A stretch of DNA of 64,000 nucleotides from positions 45,121,375 through 45,185,374 of the forward strand of contig CM061142.1 of the NCBI GenBank assembly GCA_030789695.1, in the 5' to 3' direction. The notes under the pieces are model-generated. The model made no database searches, had not been told where the DNA came from, and saw only the letters and a program-made list of their open reading frames with translations. Shown piece by piece: positions 1 through 12,779 of the stretch. Made by a program: the position numbers and the translations under genes. The DNA is from Scilla litardierei (lineage: Eukaryota > Streptophyta > Magnoliopsida > Asparagales > Asparagaceae). The first letter of the stretch is position 1. Each line of letters begins with the position of its first letter.

Positions 1-1669
1 GCTAATTCCTAATTAGCTTGCAAACTCTACCAAACAATGCGGAAATGCGGAAATGTAAATGTTAGACAACAAAGAAACAATCGCAAACAAACGATATTAC
101 TGGGTTCGGATCCACCCAAGTCTCCCTGACTTGTTCTCGGTGATCCTATATCCCAAACACCCAGATCCCCTCCGGATACTCGAGTTAGAAACCCTAACTC
201 AAGATTTCCACTATGAAATACTTGTGAAAAACCTTCACAAGTCAAATCATACACAAATGAAATTGTGACTCCCACAACCCGGGATCACAAACACACTCTC
301 ACAACCGAGAGTGAAACTTACAATATGAAAGTAAATGAAATAGAAATTCTTACCGACAAAATCATGTGCCTTGAGTAAAACTTACGATTTAGGGCAAAAC
401 GGATTTTCGGGAAGATGAAGAGGCAACAAACCCTAGCTCCAAGAAGTAGATCAGCGATGGAGAGCTATGGGGTTGTTGATGACCTAGGATCAAGCACTTG
501 GCTTGGAAGGCTCACAATCAATGAATCTCTCTTTTGAAATAAGAGTGAGGAGAGATTCAAGATTGGAAATGAATGAGCTTTGAATGAGATTGAATGCTTT
601 CTCTTTGATCTCTAAAGTTCTCTTAAACTCAGCCTTGAGTGCAATGAATGCAGCACTCCAAGTATTTATAGGTTAGAGGAAAGAGAGAGAGAAAAACGTT
701 TCAATTAAAGCTCCAACGGCTCTATTCTGAACCAAACTAGTCGGTCAAAGAACAACCACTGACCGACTAGTTCATCAACTAGTCGGTCGGTCAATCAACA
801 TGAACCGACTAAGTGGTGAACAGGGAATAGAAGAAGTTCAGACTGAATGGAACTAGTCGGTCAAAGAAGAGTTGCTGACCGACTAGTTTCACAACTAGTC
901 GGTCGGTAACTCAACTGAGACCGACTAAGAGATAAAACTAATAGTCTGAACACAAATTGAATTAGTCGGTCCAAGAACAAAAGTTGACCGACTAGTTCAT
1001 CAACTAGTCGGTCGCCAAATGAACATAGATCGACTAACGATAAACAGTAAGTTGGCATGACAGTAGAAGCTTAACTAGTCGGTCAAAGAAGCATCACTGA
1101 CCGACTAGTTCACAAACTAGTCGGTCGGTGAGTCAACGTAGACCGACTAACTGTAAACAGTAAAGAGCTATGAATTGACTGACTCAAACTAGTCGGTCCA
1201 AGAAGCTTGGCCGACCGACTAGATCACCATCTAGTCGGTTGGTTCTTCTTCTTGAACCAACTAATATGCACGAGAAGTCGCGAATCGAAGCGCGATGCTT
1301 CGGGAAAGTTTGTATGGACTTCTTACAAGATCCTATATCTAAGAAATGAGCGTTATGAAGATTTAAACCCTAAGACCTACTCAAGGCTTAACATTCTACG
1401 AAAGAAGCTTAAAAGACTATAAATAAAACTTGACGATACCGTCTTCAAAAGCTTCAATCGAATCTTCATGACTTCTAAAAATGGTCCATAAGCTTCAACG
1501 AAGATTTAGGCATACGATCACGCGTATTGAGAAGTCTCGAGACGTCGCTTTGGATGTTCATATGAATTTGGCGACGATCTCCATAACTGCGCTCACAAAT
1601 TGTTAGTTCATGATATATTTATGTTTGTTCATCATCCAAAACCAAATCCGGGGAGTTCAATATCCAACA
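1..1669 (-). repeat. Sirevirus-type Copia LTR, reversed, cut by window edge
   Basis: The reverse complement matches the 1.87-kb LTRs at 46,554 and 57,310 over nearly their whole length. It includes the LTR start (TATCCAACA on the plus strand at 1661-1669, the complement of TGTTGGATA), the GACCGACTAGT/ACTAGTCGGTC palindrome array (about 718-1260) and a TATA box (TATAAATA on the minus strand, 663-670). No polypurine tract lies next to 1669, so this is a 5' LTR or a solo LTR rather than a 3' LTR. The distal end and one TSD lie outside the window. By eye it is clearly more diverged from the two internal LTRs than they are from each other. Confidence 0.9.
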
Positions 1670-2217
1670 ATATGTGCCATAAAAGACATTCCCATGTCGA
1701 CATCATACTTCCTGATGTTGGAGCAAACCTCAGCCCAGGATTGTTTAGCACCAGATTTGTTAAACAAAATGTCTACAAGCGGCCTTTGAGGCAATCTGTC
1801 AAACACTTTACCTGCACCCAGCGACTGGGAGCCACGAGCAGTGGCATGACCTTTGTGAAACTGAGATTGATCCATTTGCCTTTGGTGAAAATTTCTACCT
1901 CTACGGAGGCCACCAGTGAGGTTCCCGGTGCCACCCATCCTTAAGCCAGCTGCACTCTTCTTTTTCAATCGTCGCCCAACCAGCTCCCAGCCATCGCTCG
2001 ATCCCGATTTGCCATCGCCAGATCCTGATTTGCCATCGCCAGATCCCGATTTGCCATCGCCTGATCCCGACTTGCCATTGCCAGAACCCTCCTTGCCTTC
2101 GCCTGAAACCGCCTTGCCATCATCAGAACTCCGGGATGAACCCCCATCATTGCTGATCTTGCACCGCCCAAATTCGACCGGATCGCCCTTAGCCTCCTCT
2201 CCGCACGAATCGGACAT
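1670..2217 (-). pseudogene. LINE ORF1-like fragment, interrupted by the Sirevirus LTR
   Basis: An open frame of about 180 codons starts with ATG at 2217 on the minus strand and runs into the LTR at 1669. The N-terminal half is Gly/Ser/Lys/Asp-rich with a 7-residue repeat (KSGSGDG). Later there is a basic stretch and a KQSWAEVCSN segment resembling the N-terminal part of plant LINE ORF1 (nucleic-acid-binding, gag-like) proteins. No zinc knuckle remains, because the 3' part is cut off by the LTR. The LINE assignment rests on this resemblance and on the LINE ORF2 tail 1.1 kb away on the other strand. It could instead be an unrelated low-complexity protein. Confidence 0.4.
2008..2096. repeat. 21-bp tandem repeat inside the ORF1-like fragment
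   Basis: About four copies of a 21-bp unit containing GATTTGCCATCGCC. The unit length is a multiple of three and encodes the KSGSGDG heptad on the minus strand, so copy number can change without frameshift. Confidence 0.8.
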
Positions 2218-2219
2218 TT

Positions 2220-3310
2220 TTTATGCATATACTCACTTTATATATGCAAAGATACATATATATGTATTCATATCCAATATTCACTCACGTAAATATATAT
2301 TCAACCACCTATACACTGCACAAATATACTTACATACAAGCCGTCAACGTCACATATATTCAATGCAGTATATATACACACACACATATAACACTATATA
2401 TATACTATAGCATAAGAATTTTATCAATACAGTATATGTATATATATACACACACACTTGTATATACCAGACATAACCATATATTAATCTTATTCACATG
2501 TTACACTCACATATCATCACATGAGATATAAATACACACCAATTTGTATAACTTGGCATACCTACTTATGTATATCTATGCACACCATTTAGTAAGCCAA
2601 TATATTTCACATACTACTTATGATACACATCCAATTGTGACTATACTCATATACACATATCTCACTATATCAATTTACACAACCACATTTATAGTATGCA
2701 TACACATATCATTATTCTTATGTATACCATTATACACTATTATACATTCAAATATACTTCCACTTATACTTATCAACAAACATCCACATACCAACACTTA
2801 TATTATAAATTAATTTACACACCCATACGTATTCACACAGATACTCCGTATATATATATACACACTCATCCATTAGACACCCGTATACAAATATATCTTT
2901 TAACATCACTTAACTGTATCATACTTTAGTATTTATACTTACAGCTCTATATACATCCATATAGTCATACATATACACCCCCAAATATAATCAAAGCATA
3001 GATTACCACATAGATAATACATAATACTCTATTGTACAGTTAATATGTCTTACACATAATTTCACTCATCAAATACTACACTCAACTCAATCCATTCAAA
3101 CAACATTACTATACACATATCTATAATATGAATTATAAGAATACACTTAAGTAGTCATACACGTATCTATATAGTATCTTATTTACAGCTATAGATATAG
3201 ACACATATCTATCTAAATACATGTGAATACACATGCAATACTTTTACATCCATGCAAACATATACCCACCCATACATATATGTATATATACATATACCCA
3301 CCCATGCATA
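2220..3310. repeat. AT/AC-rich cryptically simple DNA
   Basis: About 1.1 kb made mainly of shuffled TATA, ATAC and CACA words (tatatacaca, catatatatg and similar) with almost no G. Open frames here are compositional and encode only Tyr/Ile/His/Thr-rich peptides. There is no fixed repeat unit. It separates the two oppositely oriented LINE pieces. Confidence 0.75.
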
Positions 3311-4090
3311 TCTTTGACCCTTGGACCTGACTCTTGGTCTTGGTCCAATAGCCGGCCTTTCACCTTCAGATCGGCCTGGGAGGGATCTCGCATCCCAGGT
3401 CCCTCTTTTGTTTACTATGATATAGTGTGGTTCCCAAGACATGTCCCCAAGATGTCCCTGACTTTATTGCGAGCTATCCGCGACAAACTGCCTACCAGAG
3501 ATCGTCTCCACTCTTGGGGTATCTCGCCTGACCTACATTGTGTCCTCTGTGATGCAAATGTCCCTAAGTCCATCAGTCATCTGTTCTTTGATTGCCACTA
3601 CACCCTCTACATTATTTCCAGGGGCCTCCTCAAGTTGGGTTTCAAGGATCCCTTCCCTCTAACCCTTGAGGGGGTGTGTGATCTGTTTCATAAGAGCTAT
3701 GCTAAATCTGATCCTGTTGGTTACCTAGCTAAATCAGCACTTGCAAGCATGGTTTGGCATATTTGGATGCAGCGGAATAAAAGAATCTTTGATGGGGAGG
3801 CTAGGAGGGCTACAGAATTATTTGAGGATATATCAGCAGACCTAATTATCTCGCTTCGAGCCATGGATTTGGAGCAGGCTTCTGATTCTTCCCCATTCTC
3901 CAATTGGGGTTTCATTGATGCGGGCTAGATTATTGTTTGACACTGGTGTTTACGGTAGTTAGTTGGATGTAGTGGGTGACGGCGCATGTGCCCTATCCCC
4001 ACTCTTTCTATCGACCTCCGTAACCGGCCACTGTATTTTATTTGTATATACTTTGAGATTAATAAAGATAGCTTTTACTTGTAAAAAAAA
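3311..4090 (+). pseudogene. LINE ORF2 3' end with 3' UTR and poly(A)
   Basis: The open frame, recognisable from about 3316 to 3928, has the zinc-binding reverse-transcriptase-associated domain (zf-RVT) that ends plant L1-like ORF2 proteins: a Trp-rich start, a WFPRHVPKMSLTLLRAIRDK segment, CVLCDA, then HLFFDCHY, and a later VWHIWMQRN stretch. The polymerase itself is absent, so this is a 5'-truncated copy, as is usual for LINEs. A 150-bp 3' UTR follows (stop at 3926-3928) and ends in A8 at 4083-4090. The DNA just after the poly(A) (ACCCATGC) resembles DNA just before 3311 (ACCCATGC at about 3296-3303), a possible but imperfect TSD. Confidence 0.75.
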
Positions 4091-4260
4091 CAACTACCCA
4101 TGCTTAACCTCAAGGAGCTCTTTACATTGGGTTTCCTAATACTAGGGCTTTACCCTAAGGTTGATCACATATCCACCTTAGGATACATTTACCCCTATGG
4201 AGCATTACTCGTACTATCCTTATGCACGCCGCAGTGCAGAGACCTGCATGGGCCACCAAC

Positions 4261-4336
4261 TGTAACGACTCGTTCTCCAGGAAACCCAGGAAGTACGAAT
4301 CCGTCCCAAGTATTGGTAGATCAACGAGTGTTACAT
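4261..4336. repeat. Short fold-back, TGTAAC...GTTACA ends
   Basis: A 76-bp segment begins TGTAACGACTCGTT and ends CAACGAGTGTTACA, which are imperfect inverted repeats with one indel. It could be the end of an old LTR or a tiny fold-back element. No TSD is clear. Confidence 0.4.
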
Positions 4337-6594
4337 AGAAAGATAGAAAGGAAGAGAGCAAAAAGAATGCTGCAAGTCACCACGTACGTGCTGGGAAGTA
4401 CAAGTAAAGCTCCATCACTGATAAAACACTGAAAAATAAACAAAAGTACAATATTTCATTTTATTAATACAATGATACTTCTTTTACATACACCAGCTGA
4501 ACAATGGGGTATAAAAGAGGGAAGCTACACTGAGACAACGATAATCTTATACAACTTCAAGTCCAGTTCCAACTTCTACAACACCAACATCTTCATCCTC
4601 ACAACTCTAGGTACAAAGGTCTACCCGAAAAGAAACACCAAACGTACAAGTCTCTCATCATACCCCTCACCATCCAATCCTACAACTGATCACCAACTCT
4701 AAGGCTCCAGCCGCTATCCCCAACCTGAAAAGTAAACGGAGACACGTCAACGCATGACCCAGTAGGAACTCCTAACACTCTAGTAGGACCCAGTTTTAGA
4801 ACTGGTCTACCTATCTAGGGAGGGTGGTTTAACAAGTAAGGTTCATAGTGCATATAAAAGTATTCATGTTCCAACATGCAAACATAGATATGGGAACTTA
4901 TATAACATGCATACGTAACCAAATTATGATATGAAGATATTGAAAGAAAGTATAAGAACATGTTATCATGGGGCAGTAGCATTAAAGTAAACAAGGTGTA
5001 GATCAGTATAAGATATCAGCATTAAAGTAGCAGAGGAATAGAAGACATGAGATGACAACATTTATAAATTAAAGACAATTACTTCAAGTTGTTGATTCAC
5101 ATATTTGGTAACACGTGTAAACCGCGGGATGCTAAGGAGTTGGATTTCACCCAAGGTGAGTGAAAAATGGTACCTCAACCAGCGACACGAGCACTGGAGG
5201 GGCCTCTCGTAACTCCGTATCCAACTTGCAAGGTAGGAGTGAGACAATCTCGGTTTTTCATGGGACAAACTGAGCAAACCATCAGTTACCGTCATGGTGC
5301 ATCACGAGTACGCCAGAGGCCTCTCTATCCCTCTCAAATACCCCCTTCCGAGAGTGACACATCGGGCGAGAAATATACATCATATGTCCGCTCCTTAACT
5401 CCTATAGTTTACACGTGTTTCCTCCAAACTCACATCTAGAGTCTCACCCATTTTTAGAATGGATCGAGCACCCTTAATGTCATCACTCTGTCTCACTCTC
5501 AGCTTATGGAATAATTCTTCTTATATTCTTTTCATCGGTCTCAATACCGTATTCATATCTTTTCATACTTTCATAATTTCACCGATGTCGTGATTTAACA
5601 ACCGTCGCATTTCCATTCATACCAAGAGCATCACCATGCTCCATTCGATATAACAATTTCATGAACCATAACTTAAACTGCTAGTACAGAATAAAACATA
5701 TCAACATCCAACACTGAACTTTTGTACTCATTAACATGAGTCATTAAATGAAATGAACATATAATCACATGCATGTCATAAGGAAGCTTGATAACATCAT
5801 CATTATCACAAGGGACATGAAACTTACTAACAACTAATATATGGACATAAAGCAAGAAATGCATAGCATGATTTCCCACGTTACACAAAAACTTGATTCA
5901 TGGTATACTTGACATAAGTGGGACATGGCATGACAAGAATATGTTATATTTAAATCATGGTGAACATACTAACAATGCTATAGTAACATTACTATCATGG
6001 CATAAACATCACTATACTAGCATGGCATGGACATTTAGTATAGCAAGGCATAACACTACTATACTAATATTTCTACACTAACATTGCTATACTAACACTA
6101 CGTTACTAACATTACTATTTAACATGGCATTAGAAATGCAAGGCATTAGCATATTAGCATACTTGTCTTAATTTAAGAACATGAGTTTACAACATATGAA
6201 TAGCTTGATAACTGAAATTAAACAGAACTTAAAATAACAACAGTAAATCATGATTGTAGCATGCTACACAAATCTGTCTAAACTGTCAGTCCAGAAAGAA
6301 TGGCTCTGCAGACCTATCTACATCCAGAATTAGCCTTTAGTCCCCTTCAAAGTTGTTGATAATTTTATTCTGATTTTCGTAGTGTCCTAGATTGTATTTT
6401 TAGGATTTTTCTACTATTTTCTACGATTTTTCTAAGTCTCTGTCCTGGGGTAGGAAAATTTCCAGCAATGAATTTTTCCAACTAAAACTAGTTTTCGACA
6501 TGGTATTCCAAGATAATTTCAGAAACATAATCCTACCACTATGTCATCCACTTTATATTCATAAACATGGCATTGTATTACTAATTCAAGTATG

Positions 6595-6708
6595 AAAACA
6601 TAATGAAAACAAAGCCTATTAATCTTATTACTTAAAGTATAACATGCTAACAAAACATAATGAAAATAATGCCTACTAATCTTATTACTTAAAGTATTAC
6701 ATGCTAGC
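6595..6708. repeat. 57-bp tandem duplication
   Basis: Two copies of a 57-bp unit (6595-6651 and 6652-6708) containing ACATAATGAAAA and CTTATTACTTAAAGTAT. They differ by a few substitutions. Non-coding. Confidence 0.8.
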
Positions 6709-7309
6709 AAATTAAAGAAATCAACATGGGAACAAGATGAGAGCTACTAGGATTTAATAGGAATCATGGCATATGTTCTAGTTTAACTTACAAAGCATAA
6801 TTCCTACACAACATTTCATATAACATGCTAAATCTAATTACATCCCTAGTTCTAAAAATTGAATCCTACTAAATGTTAGAGCACCTACCTTGAAAGTCCT
6901 CCTAAAATTCTTTGGTCCTTCTTAGTCCTTGAAGAACTAGAGCCTCTCCTAATCTTCCTTCTTCAAGCTCCAAACTTTCCTTCCAATTGTTGGATTTTGG
7001 TGAGAGTTTTTGGGATGAAATTGGTGTTAAAAGGATAAGGGAAGAGGGTGGTGTTCTTGGTGCTGCAAGGGTGGTGCTGAGAGACAGTGAGAGATGAGAG
7101 AATGAGGGATTTTTTTTTGTTTTTTGTTTCTCTTTTTGGTTTTGTTTTTCCATTTTCTTTCTTTTCTTTCTTTGAAAATTCCTACATCTTACGCCTCACT
7201 CCTGAAGATCCTCATCAAAAGACACCTAGCTTGAAGGTAGGTGTAATGTAACATGGTAATGACACCTCATGGTGAGTTAGGTAAGATTAAATCTCCATAT
7301 GACACATAA

Positions 7310-7492
7310 CTTAATGAGGTGGCATTGCATGACAAATTTGGATTTTTATTTTTTTTGTAAATAAGAATACTTGTCTTAATTCTAGGTACCATCCATTATA
7401 CTTAATGAGGTGGCATTACATGACAAATTTGGATTTTTAATTTTTTTGTAAATAAGAATACATGTCTTAATACTAGGTACCATCCATTATAC
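7310..7492. repeat. 91-bp tandem duplication
   Basis: Two adjacent copies of a 91-bp unit starting CTTAATGAGGTGGCATT and ending near TACCATCCATTATA (7310-7400, then 7401-7492). They are nearly identical. Non-coding. Confidence 0.85.
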
Positions 7493-9536
7493 ATGTATTC
7501 ATTCATGTATACTTCATTTAATAATTCCAAAGGATGAGTTAAAATCATTTAAAAATAATTTCTTCACCACAAAAATTAAAGAAAAATATGTAAGGTGCCC
7601 AAAAATTATACGCACGAATATACTCCCAAAAATACGTACATATACACGTATATATGGATACTAGATATTACATAATATGTATTTTAATACGTATATTCGT
7701 ACGTATATGCGTAAAATATGTGTATATTAACATTCATAATATGGGTTTTTAATCTAAAATTCATAATAAATTGCACAGGTGTCAGAAAATTACAAGACCA
7801 GACTAAGAAAATCAGAAATGACGAAACGGACTCATTGGCACTGATTTCATCGCCAAGAGGCAAGTACATTTCTCTTAGTGAATTTTTAAAGATAAAATTC
7901 AATTTGGCTACTTTCACTTATAAATTCATAGCTCAAGATTTTCACGTACACTGACGTACGAGAAAAATATATGTTGTAGTACTAAATGAGACGATCGTTT
8001 TGACCCCTTGTTGGATAAATTCCGACGTCTGATTTGTCCTAGAGAAATCTTTGAAAAATATAATGAAAAATCGTCTTGTTTTTAAATTAGTTTTGGGGTC
8101 GTATAAATTAAGAAAAATCTCCATTAATTATTTTAAGATCTTTAAAGGTGTCTACTAGTCTTAGAAAAATATTTCAAACTTATTTATCCTCATTTTCTTA
8201 ACATTTTTCATGCTCATTTCTTTAAAGTATTGTGCATTCCTATACTTCGATAATTGTGTAACTAAATCTCAAAACTGTGTAATCAGTCGAGATTGTGGAA
8301 TAGACTGATGAGACATCATACATATCTATTATGATGCAAATAAACTGAATAGACTGAATGAAAGATGGAACTCCGATATAAATGAATTGAAGATGGAACT
8401 TCAATATAAATGAATGGAAGATGGAACTTCAATTTAAATAGATAGTACACGTACTTTTGACCTGGCACTTGACTTGAACATGGGATTGGGGTAGTCTATG
8501 ATCACAAGTGTTACGGAGTGACTGGATGCACCTAACCGAATACCTCCAACAAATTACGGAGGTTAGAGCTTGACCGTCGCCCTATGGGATCGGTGAGCAG
8601 TGTCATTGATTGGCTCCCGTCACAGGGTGCATGTTGGTCATTTCTCGTACTCTTTGACATAGACTTATCACTAGAATAGATTGGTTATTAAATATTTCTC
8701 TAACCTAATCCTCCACAGTTTGCTACAGTGTTACAGTTTCATTATTAAATGTTAAATTGTTACAGGTTGCTAATAGTATTGTAAATTTCTATCAAATGAT
8801 TAAATTACTACATGTTGTAAATTGCTGCGGATGTTTAACTGCTATAATATAGTTTAAAATTAAACTTATTGCTTGCCTTTCAGTTCTGCTTGGTTTACTT
8901 AAAATAACTAACGTTTATTTTAGAGATTATCTTGTCGAGTAAACCTCGCTGACTGACATATCACTTTGTTATTTTACAAAATGTCCATCAGATCGATAGT
9001 GAGTTCTCTGAAGACACAACCGCAAGAGTTCAGCTAGTGCTCAAAGAATACTTGGAGTACTTACCTGCTGAAGATTAGACAATCACCTTCGCGACTGCAC
9101 CTTTACATTTGAAATAATGTGATTTATATTTGTTTGTATTGGTCATGCTAGGCCCAAAATGTATCTTAAATTCTGTACGCTGGAAATGTAATAATGTTGT
9201 TAGAGCTGCTTCTTAAATTTACATGCAAGGACCAGCAGTTTACATAGACGCTTAGTGTGTTTAAAATAATGAGGAAGAAAATGAATGAAAAGAAAAGAAA
9301 AAAGTACTCATCTTTATTTTAAGCACATCGCGGACCCACTCGCGTCCTCGCTTCCAGTAGAATAGGAAGCGGTGGTGATAATAATTCGCTTGAAAATTCT
9401 CATGAATGATGGCTCGGTGCGCATCCTGATGTGGAAGAAATAATAACTGCTGAAATGAATCTGTATGGATGTATGGCTCGAGCTCCACTATGCTCTGTAA
9501 GCTCTCTTCCTTGCACACATTCTTGCCATTACCAAA

Positions 9537-10500
9537 CTAAAAAACCATCAGCAGTTCACCCGATGTACTTGTACACCTCAAACTAGGGAGATGAATCTGA
9601 AGGAAGACATGTCTCATGCTCCTCAATATCATCGATCTCGCTCTCGCATTCACTTGTCTCCACCTCATTACACCATCAACATAAAAGCGCATTGTGTTTC
9701 CCACATGGTCAACACGCACCCCATCATCCATCTCCCATGGCTCATCCAAATATCGATGCCCAATCTCCTCTACTTGGCTCCAATGCACCCCCTCATCTGA
9801 TTCTCCTTGGTATTCTATAGGGTTGCATTGGGAAGAGCTCACAGATGGCTCCTCATGCTGGCTCTGGACCTGTTGGACAACATCAAGATGGGGAAATGAA
9901 TCCTGGCCATCGTCTTCATGTCTAAGTGAATGATCTCCAGACAACACAGTCCGCTCATATTCTGCAAGGCCCTCCGCTGTCTCAGGCATAATGTCAAAGA
10001 ATTCACCTCCACTCATCGTTTCTAGAAACTCCTGCATGTGCACTTGTGGTCCTTCATGGAAATAATTAAGGAGATGGACCGTGTCAATCACATGCTGTAG
10101 ACATCAAAGAAACATATCATTGAACCTCCCCCAAACTTGACTTAAAGTCTCTCCATCAAACTGAGAAAGGTTCGAACCCTGCTGCACAAATGCTTGCCTC
10201 CGCATTGCATGATTCCTAAAATTTGGAAAAAAAAATTGTTGGAATTCAGCCTGAATAGACAACCAAGTAAAAAATGAGTCATGAGGCAAAGAATTAAACC
10301 GATATATAGCATAATCTCTCAAAGAATATGGAAGTATCTAAGAAATAATCTATCGATGCATGTGCTCCCAACAAACAAAGAACGTCATGTCTTTTCAAAC
10401 TTTTGCAAATGTAAACATGGATTTTCCTCCACCATATCGTAGAAGACCGGTAGGACTTGGATCAGTCCCGAAATAAATTTTGAAATGATTGCGTTATGAT
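9537..10500 (-). pseudogene. Decayed Gypsy (Tat-like) gag fragment
   Basis: On the minus strand the order is: a segment with MDHNAIISKFISGLIQVLP and VEENPCLHLQKFE; after a frame change, YRFNSLPHDSFFTWLSIQAE and a QFFFPNFRNHAMRRQ stretch; then FDGETLSQVWGRFNDM; after one stop, a stretch with TVHLLNYFHEGP and MSGGEFFD. This order matches the Retrotrans_gag capsid region of Tat/Ogre-like Gypsy elements. At least two frame changes or stops interrupt it, so it is dead. No protease, RT or paired LTR was found beside it. The flanking DNA (9261-9536 and 10,501-11,156) has no other recognisable coding content. Confidence 0.75.
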
Positions 10501-11156
10501 CCATAATTTTTTTAATTTTTTAAAAAATTACTAAAGAAAAGAAAAATTAAAGAAAATAAAACGACCCAATAAGTGCAAAATAAAGAAATAGAAAGCCTCA
10601 TAATAAGAGATGGAACAATCTAACCAAGACTTCCAAAATCAATCAAAAATGTGAATTGTAGAAAACCGTTGTCCCTGAAAAACTCTCTTGCCTCAAAATA
10701 TTGCAACTCCCAAGTGCATGAGGTCAGAAAGTAACAAATTCCGCTGAATCGGGAGTCGTATTCCACATGGAGAATTCGCTCTACAATTTCACAAGTCTAA
10801 TTGATTATAGAAGGGTAATAGTGAGAAGAGATCTGTCTCAAGCTACAAATTGGATGGTAATGTTGGGAGGATGTGAGTGGTGATCTAGAAGTGACTAAAG
10901 TTGGTTGACCAAATGGAGTGAAGAGATTGGAGGATTTGCATGTTTTGTGGGTTCACCTATAGGATTATTGTGACTTGTGATTCCAGAGTTACGCGTGCTT
11001 TTTGGGGGAACTCCCTTCTGGGGAGTGCACTAGGGTTCTATTACTCAATCACATATCCATGATAAGGTATAAGGGTCGAAAAGTCTAACGGTCAAGCACA
11101 ATAAAATTGGCATCTTAAGTGATCATCAAACTCATGGGTTTTATATCCTATTACGG

Positions 11157-11335
11157 TAGATAATGCCTCACGACACATCACCTTATTAGGGCCCCTCGAC
11201 GGGTACTATACACGTAGACAATGCCTCATGGCACGTCATCCGTTTGGGACCCCCACATGGGTAATGTGTTTACACGTCGGTAATGCCTCACGGCACACCA
11301 TCCTCATCGAACCCATTGACGGATAATGCATATTC
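11157..11335. repeat. Three degenerate copies of a ~60-bp tandem unit
   Basis: The word AATGCCTCACGGCAC (with variants) recurs at about 11,162, 11,221 and 11,282, each followed by a CATC(C) segment and a GGGT/GGAT(A) segment, giving a period near 60 bp. It is likely part of an LTR or leader of an old Gypsy element. Non-coding. Confidence 0.7.
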
Positions 11336-11612
11336 AACACAATATAAAGTCACATAGATTTAATGATCTAAACATTAAATGATGCTATAGACAATGTAAA
11401 TCACAAATCACAATGTCCTAGATTATCCACAACACAAACAAAGAAATTTCCAATTTATTATAACAAGAAATGAAATGTTTTTACTCAAGATCATCATCCA
11501 AATCAATGTTTCAAAGTAATAAATATAAAAATACACAAGAGAGGAAAAAAGAGATTAAAACTTATGATCTTTTGGAAGAAGAAGAAATCCCTAAATCCCC
11601 TCTTGAGCTCCT

Positions 11613-12112
11613 NNNNNNNNNNNNNNNNNNNNNNNNNNNNNNNNNNNNNNNNNNNNNNNNNNNNNNNNNNNNNNNNNNNNNNNNNNNNNNNNNNNNNNNN
11701 NNNNNNNNNNNNNNNNNNNNNNNNNNNNNNNNNNNNNNNNNNNNNNNNNNNNNNNNNNNNNNNNNNNNNNNNNNNNNNNNNNNNNNNNNNNNNNNNNNNN
11801 NNNNNNNNNNNNNNNNNNNNNNNNNNNNNNNNNNNNNNNNNNNNNNNNNNNNNNNNNNNNNNNNNNNNNNNNNNNNNNNNNNNNNNNNNNNNNNNNNNNN
11901 NNNNNNNNNNNNNNNNNNNNNNNNNNNNNNNNNNNNNNNNNNNNNNNNNNNNNNNNNNNNNNNNNNNNNNNNNNNNNNNNNNNNNNNNNNNNNNNNNNNN
12001 NNNNNNNNNNNNNNNNNNNNNNNNNNNNNNNNNNNNNNNNNNNNNNNNNNNNNNNNNNNNNNNNNNNNNNNNNNNNNNNNNNNNNNNNNNNNNNNNNNNN
12101 NNNNNNNNNNNN
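11613..12112. other. Assembly gap, exactly 500 N
   Basis: A run of exactly 500 N. This is a scaffolding placeholder, so true distance and content are unknown. Open frames that cross it are meaningless. Confidence 0.99.
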
Positions 12113-12647
12113 TTTGAATAAATACGGTTATTCACAGGTCTTTCTGATGTGCCCATTGATACATCAATACGCGCACCCACAGTATTAACATACCACTTAT
12201 TTACAAGTTTACCATTGAAATTAATTATTCCGCACAACAACTTGTTTGTTGCCGAAAATACCACCACGAATGTGCGGTGAGTAAAACAGCCTAACGGCGG
12301 CCGGCGGCGATGCCGCGCCCCCGCCGACCTCCTCAGCGCACCTCTTCCTCTTCTAACCTTCCCAGCCCGACGTCTCCATCTTCCCCACAGCCCATTCCTA
12401 ACCATAGTAAATCGTCATCGGAGTCATCGTCTAAGTGTGATATTAAAGGAATGGCAAACTTGTAAATAGATGGTTGTGCACGTAGCAATTCCCATGAGAA
12501 ACAGGTTTGGTTTGTCGCAATGAAAATATGGCAAATATTGCATGCAGAAATTAATTGATTGTCAGTTTGTCGCATGCAACATTTTGACGCATGATTTATG
12601 CAAAAAACCTCTCTCTAGGCTTCACATATAGATGTGGTTTTGGGTGT

Positions 12648-12688
<41 letters not shown>
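12648..12688 (+). repeat. Uninterrupted poly-G tract, 41 nt
   Basis: Forty-one consecutive G on the plus strand, preceded by TGGGTGT and followed by ATGAGGATG. The surrounding DNA between the gap and the repeat at 12,780 shows no gene. Confidence 0.9.
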
Positions 12689-12689
<1 letters not shown>

Positions 12690-12779
12690 TGAGGATGTAC
12701 AAAAACCTTCGTCAAGTTCTTGTTCTGTTCAGTCACTTGGATCCAACCAATTCATACTTAAAAGCTCCATTGAGCTCCA

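Larger units (their letters stand above)
4091..9260. other. AT-rich intergenic DNA, no supported gene
   Basis: I see no convincing coding region. Open frames are short and of biased composition. Parts (for example 4260-5450 and 8460-9240) have the mixed composition of old LTR or UTR DNA, but I found no paired termini, primer-binding site or coding domain to prove an element. Three small repeats inside it are listed separately. Confidence 0.6.

Noticed and set aside
718..1260. Regularly spaced short palindromic repeats that could be taken for a CRISPR array
   Set aside because: Plant nuclear context, spacers are irregular and themselves similar between copies, no cas genes, and the block is part of an LTR found three times.
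2223..2929. Several open frames of 75-160 codons in the AT/AC-rich block
   Set aside because: Composition-driven; Tyr/Ile/His/Thr-only peptides in simple-sequence DNA.
4100..9240. A single large Tekay/Del-type solo LTR covering the whole AT-rich block
   Set aside because: Composition and a TGTAAC start are suggestive, but no matching end, TSD or primer site was found.
11503..12405. Long open frames crossing the N run
   Set aside because: They exist only because N codons are not stops.
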